Of a stretch of DNA of 64,000 nt, positions 13,381-26,344 are shown piece by piece. Every line of letters starts with the position of its first letter. The first letter of the stretch is position 1. Position numbers and translations under genes: made by a program. The DNA lies in assembly GCA_000149265.1 (NCBI GenBank), contig CH002915.1:196133-260132 (forward strand), written 5' to 3'. This DNA is from Ciona savignyi. Taxonomy: Eukaryota; Chordata; Ascidiacea; Phlebobranchia; Cionidae. The notes beneath the pieces are model-generated. The model was not told where the DNA came from. It searched no databases and saw only the letters and a list, made by a program, of their open reading frames with translations.

Positions 13381-13426
13381 TAATATTCTAATTTACCTTT
13401 TCAACCTAATTATCCAGATTTGAACG

Positions 13427-13706
13427 GGTGCCTCTAAATACTACAGGACCGCTTGGAGCGCTTGGATCGCTTGGATCACTTAGATTGCTATGGAAAGTAA
13501 TTTTAACCCTGTCCCAAACATTAATCTCAACCCCAGAACTAACTTTAACCCCAACCCTAACATTAATATCATGGCTTTTGTAATTACTAAGTATAGTAAG
13601 CGATCCAAGCGATCCAAGCGCTCCAAGCGCTCCAAGCGATTTAAGCGCTCCATGCGCTCCATGCGCTCCAAGCGGTCCAAGCGCTCCTGTAGTATTTAGA
13701 GGCACC
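13427..13706. mobile_element. 280-bp foldback/MITE-like element with 9-bp repeats in its arms
   Basis: Ends are GGTGCCTCTAAATACTACAG and its reverse complement. Inside each end are tandem 9-bp units (GCGCTCCAA and variants): about 3 on the left and 12 on the right, in opposite orientation. The centre (13495-13590) is rich in AACCCTAAC-like steps. No flanking target duplication was seen. The ORFs here (poly RSK and RLE) are repeat by-products. Confidence 0.75.
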
Positions 13707-13860
13707 GCATAAAATTTGTGTTGTAAACAGTGGAGTGTATAGTGGTTTGACTCTTAGAAGTTTATGGTGGTTTGACTTTAAACGATTTTTAAATTCAGTT
13801 TGGACAGTTATATGTTTATTGATTGTCGTTGTATTATATTACTTTAGGATATGCCTATTC

Positions 13861-14001
13861 GTCCGGCCGGTTGGTCTAGCGGTTAAGCGTTAAGTGCGTC
13901 GCCTTTCAATCGAAAGATTGCAGGTGTGGATCTGGTCGCTAGCTAGTTAACCCACTTGGTTTTCCCATTCACGGGGATAAACATGAATATCCTATCCTAT
14001 C
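13861..14001 (+). mobile_element. tRNA-derived SINE, internally deleted copy
   Basis: A full tRNA-like head (CCGGTTGGTCTAGCGGTTAA onward) jumps at about 13948 directly to the tail part (TTTTCCCATTCACGGGGATA, then ATCCTATCCTAT). It lies just upstream of the first recognised exon of gene A. Confidence 0.85.
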
Positions 14002-14162
14002 ATTAAGCTAGCAAAATAAAAATTGATTAAATCTAAATTAATGTAACCACCTAGAATATGTAAATTAACTTATAAAATTTAAAAAATAACAATTCCCCCT
14101 ATAGGCCTATTGATTTTTATACAGTGCATTAAAAATATATTTGATGATTACCTGAGATGCAG

Positions 14163-17100
14163 CAACCGAATTTCCCAACATACAACTACCCCACCGATGA
14201 TGGTACTTCAATCCCCAATCAATGCTATCGGTGTCCACCTGGGTATAGGATCGACTCTCAGTATTCGGAATGGGACAAATGTGAATTGAGCGCAAGTGCT
14301 TTGAAGACATGGCCGCGATGTGTACCATGCCCTGAAGGGTACTACTCAACTGAGTAAGTTCAGCATAATGTGTTTAATGCCCACAGTCAGTGGAAATCTA
14401 ACAATTACATCCTACAGTAAAGTTCCCAGAGCTATTGCAATGCAAGGCATTTGATGTAATTGTTTATTGATCCTTAGAATAGGATATTCATGTTTATTCC
14501 TGTAAATGGGAAAACAAAGAGGGTTAACACACAGGCAATCGTCAGATCACCTCGCGTCCACCGTGCGGTACTGGAGCTATTGGCCTATTGCAATGTGTTA
14601 TATAGGATAGACACGTTTCTTCAATTTGGTACAACCCATTAATCCGCTGGGTTCAGGCAATGTCCGTAAAGTGCTTTGCCCAATGACACAACCGACTACC
14701 TAGCGACCAGTTTCGCACCTGCAACCTTTCGATTGAAAGGCGCCGTACTTAACTGCCAGACTAACATGCCGGATTCTTGCATCAATTTGTGTGTGATGTG
14801 CGTCCTCATTAGTCATTAACTTTCCTGAACCCAGTATTAATGGGTTCTACTAAATTGAAGTAACATGTGTATACAACACACTGCAATAGCTGCGGTAGCC
14901 GACAGTGTGTGCAAGGTGATTTGATGATGCCCGTGTGTTAAGCCCCTTGGTTTTCCTTATTTACAGGAATAAACATGAATATCCCATCCACCTTATACAC
15001 AAAATACTTTTTGGTAAATTAAAATAAATTTATATTATATTCATTAATACAATCTACATGAAAGTCCAGTTGGGTTTTCTTTATTGATCAATATTTTAAA
15101 GGAATGCCTATCTGCAGTAATATAAAAAAGTGTTTTGTTAGCTTATTCCGTGTGTACTGTAATATATAAAATTAAATATATGATGCAAACTGAGAAAAAA
15201 AAGGATAATAATATTAAAAGAAGATCTTTATGTGCATAGAGCATAATACATGTTAAGCAATCTGCTAAACTATTAATTACAGGTGGTCAAAAGACTCCTA
15301 TTGCGCTCCACAGAGAGTATGTGATGGACCAAACGAAGTCACCGTATTTGCTGGGACTACAAGCCAGCAGGCGGTGGTAAGAACTGTTATAATGCGGTTT
15401 ATTATCGACGCTGAGTTCGAGGTGATGTGATACTTTTCTTTGTAAGAAAGCTCTTTAATGTATTTGTAAGGTATTCTGATGATTGCTTGTGTGAAAACGT
15501 TTTGTTATTAAGTCTCGAGGTAAGGTGATCGTTGCCACTATTAACACCCCTTACGTTTTCTCATTCACACCGATACAAATGAATATCCTCAATCGATATA
15601 AACGTTTGCATATAGGAAGTATCCCAAAGGAAATTTCTTTATAGGTAATTACAAACCCTACTATTGTACCTTCACCTTGTTTGCCTTTCACAGTGTATCC
15701 CAGAAACTAAGCATAAAAACAGAGCGTCAATATTTGAGATACACAATACCTGTTATACACTGCCAGATGTCATGATAATAAAAACGTTATAATAAAACAC
15801 ATTTAATCCCAGAAAGGAATAACAGCAATAGAGCAATGGGAATTTTAAACATTCTTTTATTCTTGCTCTGAAATAGACATAAAGAGCTTGCAAACATCTT
15901 TTTTCAAATAAATTTTAATAAAGAAAAAATTGTGTTTGAGATGTGTTTGATTAAATTATTTCCTTTTTTATTATAATCTTCATCAAACGATTGAAGGTTT
16001 GAAACTGGTCCCTAGCTAGTTATGTGGTGTCCCTGGGACCAAATTGAAGAAACGCTTTATTCTTGCACAGTAATGTGAATGTGTGTGTAAGGTAATCTGA
16101 CAATTTTATGTATTAAACGGTTGCAGGTGCGAAACTGGTCGCTAGCAAGTCAGTTATGTCCTTGGGCAAGGCACTTTACGGAGATTGCCTGAACGCAGCG
16201 GAATAATGGGTTCTACCAAATTAAAGGAACGTGTCTATCATATACAACACAATGCAATAACCCCGGTAACCCGACGGTGGGCGCGAGGTGATCTGACGAT
16301 TGCCCGTGTTTTAAACCCATTATTTTCCCATTCACGAGGATAAACATAATTATCCTATCCTATCCAATCCTCAGCAAATCCTCAATATCCTATCCTATCC
16401 AATCAATCTCAGTAATATTATTATTCATTTTCCAGTGTGGATGCGCAGATGGGTATATGAGAATCAACAACGTATGTCGGTTTGTAGATATGGCTGATGC
16501 GGCTACTATCCCTCCAATTACTTGTCTACCCTGTAATAGTGACAAACCAAAGCAACCTGTATTTGAACATGTTTTTAAACATGAGAATTTTTTTACTTCA
16601 GGTTTGTATTTAAATATTTTTAACTTCACATTTGTTTAAAACTCAAATGCAAAATAGGGGTGTAATAAATAACTATTTCACAGCCTGTGTTTGTAATATG
16701 AAACCCATAATGCTTTGCAAATGAACCATGTTGCAGCATGGTTACAAGTACAATAACCATCATGATTGCTGTGATATAAAATCAAAGTTAAATGCTCGGG
16801 TCTGTACCATCAAGATAATAATCACAAGATATATCCATGGTATTACACCTTTATTAAGGGTTGATAACGCCCATTATTACCAAGTTTGAGAATGGGTCTT
16901 TAATATACCACTGTCCATAACTAAGATAAGAAAAGGATTTTCATGTTTATCCCCGTGAATGGGAAAACCAAGGGGATTAACACACGGGCAATCAAATCAC
17001 CTCGCGCTCACCATCGGGTTACCAGAGCTATTGCAATATGTTATGTATGATTCACACGTTCCTTCAATTTGGTAGAACCCAATACTCCGCTGGGTTGGGG

Positions 17101-20100
17101 CAATGTCCGTTAAGTGCCTTGCCCAAGAACACAACCAACGTCTAGTTAGCTACCAGTTTTGAACCTGCAACCTTTTGTCTAAAAGGAGCCGCACTAAACG
17201 GCCAGACTAACCGGTCGGACAATCTTATTGTGAACCTGTCATTTTTCAGCAAATGTCCTGGGGAAAGTCTCGACGCCGGTAATTTCTGTTACTCACGGGA
17301 AAGATTATTTTGTGCCTTTCTTACTTCTTGCCGTGATGCTCTCATTGCTACTCATACTGATGATACTAGTTGTGGTGTGTATCTTAAAGCGAGCACAATG
17401 TATGAAATGTAAGAATGAATGCACAAACCTAGTTATAGGATGTAGTTACATTAAAATGAATTCTTTTTTTTATAGAATGTAAATTATATTTAAGAACCCA
17501 CACAAGTAAGTCATTTTGGATTATTTGGGTTTTATATGTCTCAGTCCGATAAATTAGATTGTAGGTTTAGTGCATCGCCTTTCAGCTGAAAGGTTGCAGG
17601 TGCGAATTCTAAAATATTGTAAAAAAACAATATTGTAAAAAAACTAACCCATATCCAATAAGTGTGTGGTTAGGTAACTCGGACAACCTAAAAATTTGCC
17701 TTTAAGAAACCAATAGGGAACAAGCTAAAATGTATTTAGAAATAGTGATGGCTAAAGTAAATTATTTATCAGCAATTTCTATGTTTATTTTAATTGTTTT
17801 CTACTTTGCAAAAAACCAAAGACTGAAAACAAATACCTGCAGTTTGGCATGTTTCGAACCTTATTACTTGTTTTGTGAAATCTTTGCAAAGTATAGATGT
17901 CAATAAAGCACTTGTTAGTTTAAACTTGGGAGCAGTAACTTTGTAACTAGTACATTTCACAACAAAACCACCCGAGCAAGCAAAAATAAAGTTTTATTTT
18001 CACAGTTCGCAAAAGTAAACAAGCCAACAAGATAAGAAAATTCCCATACCCAGGTGACTAATTATACTTTCCACATATGCAATAGACAAATTTGTAAAGG
18101 TATATTTAAAGTAAGATTTTTGATAAAAATAAAAATCATCTACTGTCAAAATTATGGGTCTTTCCATAACCCAAGCTAAGCAAAACTCATAAACTAATGT
18201 GAATAGTCTAAACCTTTTTCTTACGAAAACATGATTTAAGTGTTAAACTGCCTTCTAGTTCATTGAAATAAGGAGAATTTAAAAAACTAGTAAATAACAG
18301 CAAATGAAACATAACGCCACAGAAACAGAAAAAAGCAAACACACATAAAAAAGAATGGATACAAAAGAAAAGGGTGAATAAAAGTATTATAGCGAAGTGT
18401 GTAAAGAGAATAACCTGCATCACATCAACGGATTTCATTTTTTTCTAATTTTAGTGTCCGAATCAAGGTTTTCCCCTGAGACAGATGTTATTGAAACGGA
18501 CTATCTGGAGCCAAAGTCTCTAAGTATAATTTTGTATTTTTTTACCCACAACTTATATGTGATCTTACCCTTAATTTTTACTAGAGTTTTAGTAAATTTT
18601 ACAATTTCCTTGGAAATGATTAACGTTTTTAAAAAATTGTCTAAGAAAGTGTTTTTTACTGCTACATCATGTTCAAGTGTTTTATTAACTTTACAATAAT
18701 TTATCCGAGTTAGCCTGGAGGTTAAGTGCGTCGCAATTTCAATCGAAAGGTTGCAGGTGCAAAACTGTTCGCTAGCTAGTCGGTTGTGTCCTTGGGCAAG
18801 GCACTTTACTGTCATTGCCCGGAGCCAGCGGATTAATGGGTTAAAGGAACGTATGAATCATTCACAACACACTACAATAGCTCTGGTAACTCGACGGTTG
18901 GCGGGAGGTAATCTGACGATTGCCTGTGTGTTAACCCTCTTGGTTTTTCCATTCCCAGAGATAAACATGAATATCCTATCCTATGAAACAATGATGTTAT
19001 TTGTTGTTAACTAATGAAGTATTACCATTACATATAGATATTATAAATCACAATAAACGCACAAAAGGAGTGAACAACTTCAGAACACCAACAAGTAAGA
19101 GTTGTGTGGCTTCAAAAACGATTTGTAACCCGATTTTCGATTTCTTAAAATCAAGATGATAAAAACAACAAAACTTCACGGGTGCAGTGATTAACTAAGG
19201 ATGCACAATACTTAAAAGATTTTCACATTAATTTATTTTTGTATATGTATAATTAATATCTGTACGGACCAATGGGTCTATACTAATACATAGGATCAGA
19301 CAGAAAGGTGTGGGGCCGAAACCATTTACTCTTGTGTAACCCAGAAGAATAAATTAATACTACAGCATAGGTAACCCGAGATTCGATACATAGTATCCTG
19401 ACAAATGTTAACAACTTAAATGTTTTTTAAAACACTAAGGAAATTAATTATTTCTGTTTTCTAGAAACTGTCAGTAATACAGTTTGGGCACACAATCAAA
19501 TACTATTGATTACTTATCTAAGGCATAATCCTAACTAAGAACATTCTAGAAAACTAAAATAAAAGCCCTTAATTGTGTCCTTCTGCATTGTAATAAGTTA
19601 TGTATTTTTTGGCAAAGTAATTAAACAATTGTTGTAAACCCACTGTATTTATGGGTTAAACTAAATCTCTATCACATGCGATGCACTTTAATAGCTTCGG
19701 TTACCCAATGGTGGGTACAAGGTTATCTGATTTTTCCGCAATGTATAACTTCCCATATCATCCAATTTATAAAAATAAACATAAATCTCCTATCAAATCC
19801 TAAATTAAAAAAAAATTGAATTGGTATACATTTTTATGTGTTTAGTATTTTTTTAATTTGTTTTGCTCTTTTTTCTCTTTTGCAGCCTTATGGTTTCTTG
19901 TTGTAATATGAAAAACTCGAGAATTACACAAATGAACCTTTTTCCTGTTCTTAGGTGATAGAATGCTAGCCGATTGTGAATCATCCTATACAACAATGAA
20001 TAGAATACATGGTAAGATTTATCTTGTAACACTTAAATTTTAAAAATAAGCCAATAGTTAGATAAAATTGACATGATTTGTTAAACTAGGTACAATTTTT

Positions 20101-20830
20101 GTAATTTAAAGGTAATTACTAGAATACCTTATAGTACCAAATTATTAGACGATGTGTTAGAACGATGTGTCTTGAAGACTTTATTTAAATGCACTGGATT
20201 AGAGCAATATATGTTAAAAGTTTTAATACGGAATCAAACTGCTCATTCTCATATCCTTATTACTTTTTCATGTTGTATACATGTTTGTAGGTATTGTCCA
20301 ATGGTTTGTATGATACAATTATTCTTAATCTGGTCTGTTAGATTCTTTTAGAACCTCTTACAGATCACAAGTTATCTTTTATATGATTTTTATAAATCTT
20401 GTAAAAATAATTTTGCTGAAAGAACTACCCAACATTGTGAGAAGGTTTTGTTACATTTCTCCCCAAATCGTTACTTTTCTGCGCTAAACTTACTTGAATC
20501 TTACCTAAAAACTAAACCCAAAATATTTATTAAACTTCCGAGTTAAACAAAATTACTTCCTTCGCTTATAAGGTAAATTTACTCGCTTATGTGCTAAATT
20601 TAGTTTTCCTCATTAAGAATATGACGAACAATAATTGTTTTTTAAATAATGTGTGTTAATCTAATGTAGCTCCTCTAAACAATTAAATCTTTTGTCACTA
20701 CAAATATCTACTTGTTTATTCAGGCATGTATTTTACCATGTTTAATCCCATTGGGTATGATTTATTTTCAGTCGATCCTAACCTGGATGGAGAATATCTT
20801 GAGATATCTGAAAGTCTGGATCAAATGTGA
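14163..20830 (+). CDS. gene A: TNF-receptor-like transmembrane protein with tyrosine-motif tail (5' exon missing)
   Basis: Seven exons: 14163-14353, 15283-15376, 16436-16601, 17250-17408, 18455-18523, 19955-20011 and 20772-20830. All have AG/GT borders and together give an open frame of 264 residues ending in TGA. Residues about 20-115 are cysteine-rich with TNFR-type spacing (CYRCPPGYR, CVPCPEGYYS, then GTTSQQAVCGCADGY). Residues about 171-196 are one hydrophobic helix followed by KRAQ, so this is a type I membrane protein. The 68-residue tail has no death domain; it holds DYLEP (Y220), SYTTM (Y238, a YxxM PI3K-type site) and GEYLEIS (Y254, near the C-terminus). The first two exons are nearly identical to gene B on the other strand; the third is diverged and the tail differs. 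A signal-peptide exon must lie upstream but was not found. The functional call rests on motif reading only. Confidence 0.82.
14479..14774 (-). mobile_element. tRNA-derived SINE in intron of gene A
   Basis: Near full-length copy from AGGATATTCATGTTTATTCC to CAGACTAACATGCCGGATTC, in the first intron downstream of exon 14163-14353. A partial + copy follows at about 14823-14990. Confidence 0.85.
14823..14990 (+). mobile_element. tRNA-derived SINE, head-less partial copy
   Basis: Starts at the CCTGAACCCAG block and runs to ATGAATATCCCATCC. The tRNA-like head is missing. A further small tail fragment is at about 15510-15595. Confidence 0.75.
16118..16360 (+). mobile_element. tRNA-derived SINE in intron of gene A
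   Basis: Box-B region GGTTGCAGGTGCGAAACTGG through the tail with TATCCTATCC; the 5' half of the head is lost. It ends about 75 bp before exon 16436-16601. Confidence 0.82.
16930..17220 (-). mobile_element. tRNA-derived SINE just upstream of the membrane-helix exon of gene A
   Basis: Reverse copy from TTCATGTTTATCCCCGTGAA to the head end CCGGTCGGAC. It stops only about 30 bp before exon 17250-17408. Confidence 0.85.
18703..18984 (+). mobile_element. tRNA-derived SINE in intron of gene A
   Basis: Nearly complete copy with a degraded head, followed by GGTTGCAGGTGCAAAACTGT and a tail ATGAATATCCTATCCTATG. A short head fragment is also at 17555-17610 and a degenerate body at about 19640-19800. 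Confidence 0.82.
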
Positions 20831-21700
20831 TAAGGATAGATTTATTAGATTTTTAATTAGCAGGAATTTTAAATGAGAAACAGTCCTACTAAATGAGCAA
20901 CCTATTTTTTCACCCAAATATAAAAGCAGCGGTTCTTAACCTTTTTGTCTTGGCGAACCCCTTTAAAGCAGTCTCTGACCCCTCACAAAGTTTTTAAGAT
21001 AATTTTATTTCTTCTTATTCTAAATTAACAAGCTACGCCGCAAAAGTTGTGTTATCCAACGAATTAAAATCAACCTGTGTATAGCTGTGTTTTCATCGCA
21101 ATCTGTCTTGTAATCACATCACAATGTCACAATCATAAACGTATTTTCATTTCACAATATGACTATGATAAATAAGCAAATGTTTGGACTTATTTGAAAC
21201 AGTGCAAATAACTCATTTTTTATTACCAACTTATTTTTTTTACAAACTTATTTTTTATTACAAACTTATTTTGGTGGCCGCTGGGGGTCTGCGGAACCCC
21301 AAGTTGAGAAGTGTCGACCCCATGTTTTACCACTACTTTATAAGAAATACATTTTGTTCTCTATGTTTATGCAAGAACCACCCCTAACCACATATTGGTA
21401 TATTTTATGCACTAACTATCTAGTTTGTTTCTGCTTAAACATTTTGCATAAAGTTATGGATCGATAACTTACAAATTAAACTGGTTTTGATATTCAGTTA
21501 AAGGAATATAATTATGTTAAATTCATGCACATCTACACCTCATTAGCAAAAATTTTCTGCCTAAACATGGGTTAAAAACTAAAAACTATACCGATTAGTA
21601 ATTTATAATTGCTAGTATTAGGGATGTGTATTGGTTAACGGTTAACCGTCAATAAAATCGGTAAATGGTTAACCGATTAGAGCTCGGCGTAATTACGATA
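20831..21700. other. 3' flank of gene A; possible hAT-like remnant
   Basis: No exon was seen. CAGCGGTTCTTAACCTTTTT at 20927 and the complementary-style end AAGTTGAGAAGTG near 21301 resemble termini of hAT-type non-autonomous elements (about 400 bp apart). The match of the two ends is imperfect and no 8-bp target duplication was found, so this stays a weak call. Confidence 0.35.
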
Positions 21701-21702
21701 TT

Positions 21703-24262
21703 ACGGACGTCAGAATTACGTTACGTAAGTAGGGCTGTGCGAAGTTAACAGTTAACCGACTGTGTTCGTTTTTCACGCCTACAACAGCGCATGATAACAA
21801 TATAAGTTATATGGTGGCTGTTCTTTTTTGAAGACCACGTAGTTGAATTGCAGTAGGCCTAAGTTATGGTTCGAGTAACGTTCGAGGCTTCGAGATCGTA
21901 TCGACTTGGTATGATTTTGTAGGTCTTGGCGTTGCTAACTGCAGCGCCAGTTTTCTAAAGATTCGTTCCGGTGTTTATTGTTTTGACGTAGGGTTACGTT
22001 GACCTAGATTCATCACAGGACCACTGCCGCACTCCCGCGCGCGTTTTTCCCATGTCCTTCCCATTACTAAGTATACTAGCAAGAGAGAACCTTAGGCTAA
22101 ACATCGGTTAACCCATTTTTTCTTTGATCGGTTAACCGTTAAAAGAATCTAGGTTCTTGCGCAGCCCTAGTTAGTATTAAGTCAAATTTTTAGGAACCTT
22201 AATAATTGTAAGAAAATTATGCAGAAACCAATGTTTTCGGTGATAAGTCCCAGGGATTCCTTTAGGTCTTTAAAAACAAAAACAAACTTTTATTATTGAA
22301 ATTCAGCTTTATGTGAGCGCCCGAATTTTGATCAGATTTGATGGAATGTTTTTTCATTTACCAATGTTGTTACAAATAGAAGAAATTCCATTTACCAATG
22401 TTGTTACAAATAAAAGGAATTCCATTTACCTTTGTTGTAACAAATATAAGGAAAAAAAGACCCTAAAAATCTGGTTTGTTCCCATCATATTTGTCGAAAG
22501 TCCCAGAGGAATAACCAGGTTACTAAAAACAAAATAGAGCTTTTTACAGAAATTTATCTTCATTCGATTATACATTTTGACAATAACTGCAATTTAAATA
22601 AGCTCTGTTGATGCCATATCTGCTATGTTTGTCAGATTTAAAACTCTTTTTACGCTATTTTGGAGGACCAAGGCAACCCCTGTCATGCGTTTGATAAGAA
22701 AAATAATTACAAAATTTAGTAATTTTACAAATTAATTAAAAAAATGAAAATAAAATACTGACAAAGATTAATTAATATTTTTCGAGGATTACATAGGGGT
22801 AAATCCGTAAATGTTTTTGTTTTTGACACATTGAGGTCATGTTAGCTATCACATATGAAAGTTTACTTACCACATTTAAAAGTATTTTAAATTGAATACT
22901 CCAAGGCGATATTGAATGTCCAAAAACATTCAAAAAATCGTTTGATGAAAAATATAGTAACAATATTTTGTAAATTTTTCAAGGTAACTAAAAAGGATTA
23001 CATTTTAAGCATCTTGGGTAATCTTTTAAAGTTTTAACTTAAACTTTTATTTCTAAAATTGGACATTGAATCTTTGGTGGTATGCTCAAAAGAAGCTAAA
23101 TTCTTAAAACAATCAGAATCGAATTTTACCAGTCCGAATAATTCTCCTCGACTTGTGACCACAAATGTCAGTTATATATATTATTTAATTTCACGATTCT
23201 TTTAATCAGATTCGATCATTCCTTTATCGGAACATTTAGGCGAAATTGCATGCCTGTCACAATCATATTACTTAGTCAAATTTAAAAATTTTAAGGTATT
23301 TCCCTAGCACATTTCTTTACTTTATTCGGATTTAAACAACAAAGGTTAACAAACAAACATTAAACCAAATCTGATTTAAATTGCAGTTATTGTCAAAATG
23401 TATAATCGAATAAAGATAAATTTCTGTAAAAAGCTCTATTTTGTTTTTAGTAACCTGGTTATTCCTCTGGGCCTTTCGACAAATATGATGGGAACAAACC
23501 AGATTTTTAGGGTCTTTTTTTCCTTATATTTGTTACAACAAAGGTAAATGGAATTCCTTTTATTTGTAACAACATTGGTAAATGGAATTTCTTCTATTTG
23601 TAACAACATTGGTAAATGAAAAAACATTCCATCAAATCTGATCAAAATTCGGGCGCTCACATGAAGCTGAATTTCAATAATAAAAGTTTGTTTTTGTTTT
23701 TAAAGACCTAAAGGAATCCCTGGGACTTATAACCGAAAACATTGGTTTCTGCATAATTTTCTTACAATTATTAAGGTTCCTAAAAATTTGACTTAATACT
23801 AACTAGGACTGCGCAAGAACCTAGATTCTTTTAACGGTTAACCGATCAAAGAAAAAAAGGGTTAACCGATGTTTAGCCTAAGGTTCTCTCTTGCTAGTAC
23901 TTAGTAATGGGAAGGACATGGGAAAAACGCGCGCGGGAGTGCGGCAGTGGTCCTGTGATGAATCTAGGTCAACGTAACCCTACGTCAAAACAATAAACAC
24001 CGGAACGAATCTTTAGAAAACTGGCGCTGCGGTTAGCAACGCCAAGACCTACAAAATCATACCAAGTCGATACGATCTCGAAGCCTCGAACGTTACTCGA
24101 ACCATCACTTAGGCCTACTGCAATTCAACTACGCGGTCTTCAAAAAAGAACAACCACCATATAACTTATATTGTTATCATGCGCTGTTGTAGGCGTGAAA
24201 AACGAACACAGTCGGTTAACCGTTAACTTCGCACAGCCCTACTTACGTAACGTAATTCTGAC
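21703..24262. repeat. 2.6 kb inverted repeat with arms of about 0.9 kb
   Basis: Left arm about 21703-22595 and right arm about 23385-24262 are reverse complements with few differences. Each arm holds the sequence starting GGGCTGTGCGAAGTTAAC, the CGCGCGC-containing segment near 22045/23930, and three short repeats of a CATTTACCAATGTTGTTACA type (about 22350-22440, mirrored at 23530-23620). The central spacer (22640-23385) has no recognisable gene. Immediately outside the right arm (24266-24300) is an inverted copy of a 30-bp piece that sits inside the left arm's inner end (22597-22635), so the right end was rearranged. Confidence 0.88.
21729..22168. mobile_element. MITE candidate inside the inverted repeat
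   Basis: About 440 bp bounded by GGGCTGTGCGAAGTTAAC and, as inverted end, TTCTTGCGCAGCCC, each end followed inward by GGTTAACCG-type palindromic steps, with TA on both outer sides. The mirror copy is at about 23805-24242. The terminal match is short and imperfect. Confidence 0.45.
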
Positions 24263-24299
24263 ATCTGACAAACATAGCAGATATGGCATCAACAGAGCT

Positions 24300-25934
24300 T
24301 AGATCAGATCAGCACAAAACCAAACTTTAAGATCAGCACAAAACCAAACTTTAAGGTTATACTATGGAGGGGCTTCCTAAACTCTGGAAATGTTAATTAA
24401 CTTTTTTTCTGCATTTTTTCCAGCGATCATAGCTCCCAACATATTTTGTATTCATTTTGTCTAAGTTTACTTACAAAATATATTAAACAGGTACTTTTTT
24501 AATTACATACTAAAATACTCCAAATGTTGACAATATATATACAAACTCTTGCAGCGGGTATCTTGTCTATTCAAAATTATCTAAAGGAGTTATAAAATAA
24601 AACTAGATGAAGCATATACCTATGGTAGATAACTTAGGTAACTGTTTCTACTTGCAGAAACAAGCTACATACTCGGTGTACAAATTATACCAATTGTGGT
24701 TAGGAACCCTGTTTGCATAAATATATGGCATACAAAATCTTTTACAAATAACATGTTAAACACGTGGTTGACAGTCTTTAGTATTTGTAATAAAGTTGTG
24801 TGTGATTACCGGAATGAAAAGTTTGTTGCAACCTTAAAGAATTTGAGAACCACTTTTTTTGTACCACTGTATATACCATCTGATATTTTTTACCCAAGTG
24901 TATAAAGTTTATGTTTTAAAATAAGCGTATTATCTGTGCTATTTTTTTATTACTTTTTAATGTTCTTAATATACCGGTACAAGATTTTTTTTTAATTTAA
25001 TGCAATTGAAATAAAATAAAATATGGAATTGAGTTCCAAACCATATAAATTGAGTTCCAAACCATATATCGTATTCTTTTAATACATTTTTTACAAAACT
25101 TTTTCTGCATTTGGAACACACACCTAAATATTTTCCCAATTACTTTATTGGTGTGTTTTAACAACTGTCGTTTTGTCCTATTTCTTCAATCGTATTGATA
25201 AATATGTTTTATCTTACTGAAATGTGGAAACAATATTTTAACTATATCAAATGTGATGTAACAACCACATAATAGAAACCAAAACAATATAAATTTACCT
25301 ATTTAACTCGCAGTAACAACTTTCGTAGCATAGAGTAAATGCATAATCATTTGTCGAATTCATTACTTTATTGTTTCGCATTTTTCATTGTGTAAACAGT
25401 TACTGTGTAATTTACTGGAGATATCTGTAACTTAAGCTTTTTGTAAAAGTGATTTTGTTGTTTTAATTATTGTATGCTTTACATTAAAGTGTCATTTTCA
25501 TAAATGTAGTCAGTATATTAAATAATATTTGGTTTGTAAATAAAAAATTCTTACTTGTGTCAATATTTTGTGTATTACTTTTATAAAATGATTATATTTT
25601 TATACCGTTCTACAAGGCGTAATGCCAAAGAATATAAGCTTTGATGAAACCGATAAAAATCCTAGGAAATAAATTATAAATTGTAGGTTTGGTTTTAGAA
25701 TTTTTATGATACCTACAAAAACATAAATTGTACGATGAGATATGAATGCTTTCCTAAGTCGATGGAGAGAAGGCTTATATGTTCGACCGGTCCAAAATCA
25801 TATTTATTAATGTAAGGTTTAACGATCATACCGACGTGTTTTAACTACTGTAGTTTTGCCGTTTTATCCGCTCTCCATAACTTAAAATAATTGTCCTACC
25901 CTCTTTATTGTAACGAAAGAGCCAAAAACTAAAC
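24300..25934. other. AT-rich interval, nothing recognised
   Basis: Small direct repeats only: a 24-bp unit twice at about 24308-24355 (GATCAGCACAAAACCAAACT) and a 22-bp unit twice at 25027-25068 (AATTGAGTTCCAAACCATAT). No exon or known mobile element was identified. Confidence 0.5.
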
Positions 25935-26062
25935 TAAAAAAATAACCTATACAACATGCTGCAATAGCTCCTCCGGTAACCCGACGGTGGGCGCGAGGTA
26001 ACCTGACGATTGCCCCTGTGTTAACCTTTTTCATTCACGGGGATAAACATAACTATCCTATC
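25935..26062 (+). mobile_element. tRNA-derived SINE, tail half
   Basis: Partial copy from TACAACATGCTGCAATAGCT through CCCGACGGTGGGCGCGAGGT to GGGGATAAACATAACTATCC. The head is absent. Confidence 0.8.
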
Positions 26063-26344
26063 CTTATTTACATGGACGAACGTCAGATTATTTTCATCAC
26101 GGAATTACCGAAGCAATGATAGCAATTCTAAATTAAAAAGTAAGGTCAACGAAAAAACAAACCAAGAGTTTAGTTCAGTATGCAGAAAGGGATCGATTTA
26201 AAATTAAGAAATAAGTTAATCTAAAAACTTGCTTGAAAGTGTGTATTTTTATGGGTCCCATTTTTTTCAACTGTTTTTGTCCTTTTTTTTCGTTAAGGGC
26301 TTGACAGGCATGGCTTGTGGCTCCGACATCTACTTCTACAACTT

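Noticed and set aside
20927..21325. hAT element downstream of gene A
   Set aside because: Ends match each other poorly and no 8-bp duplication was found; kept only as a remark on the interval.
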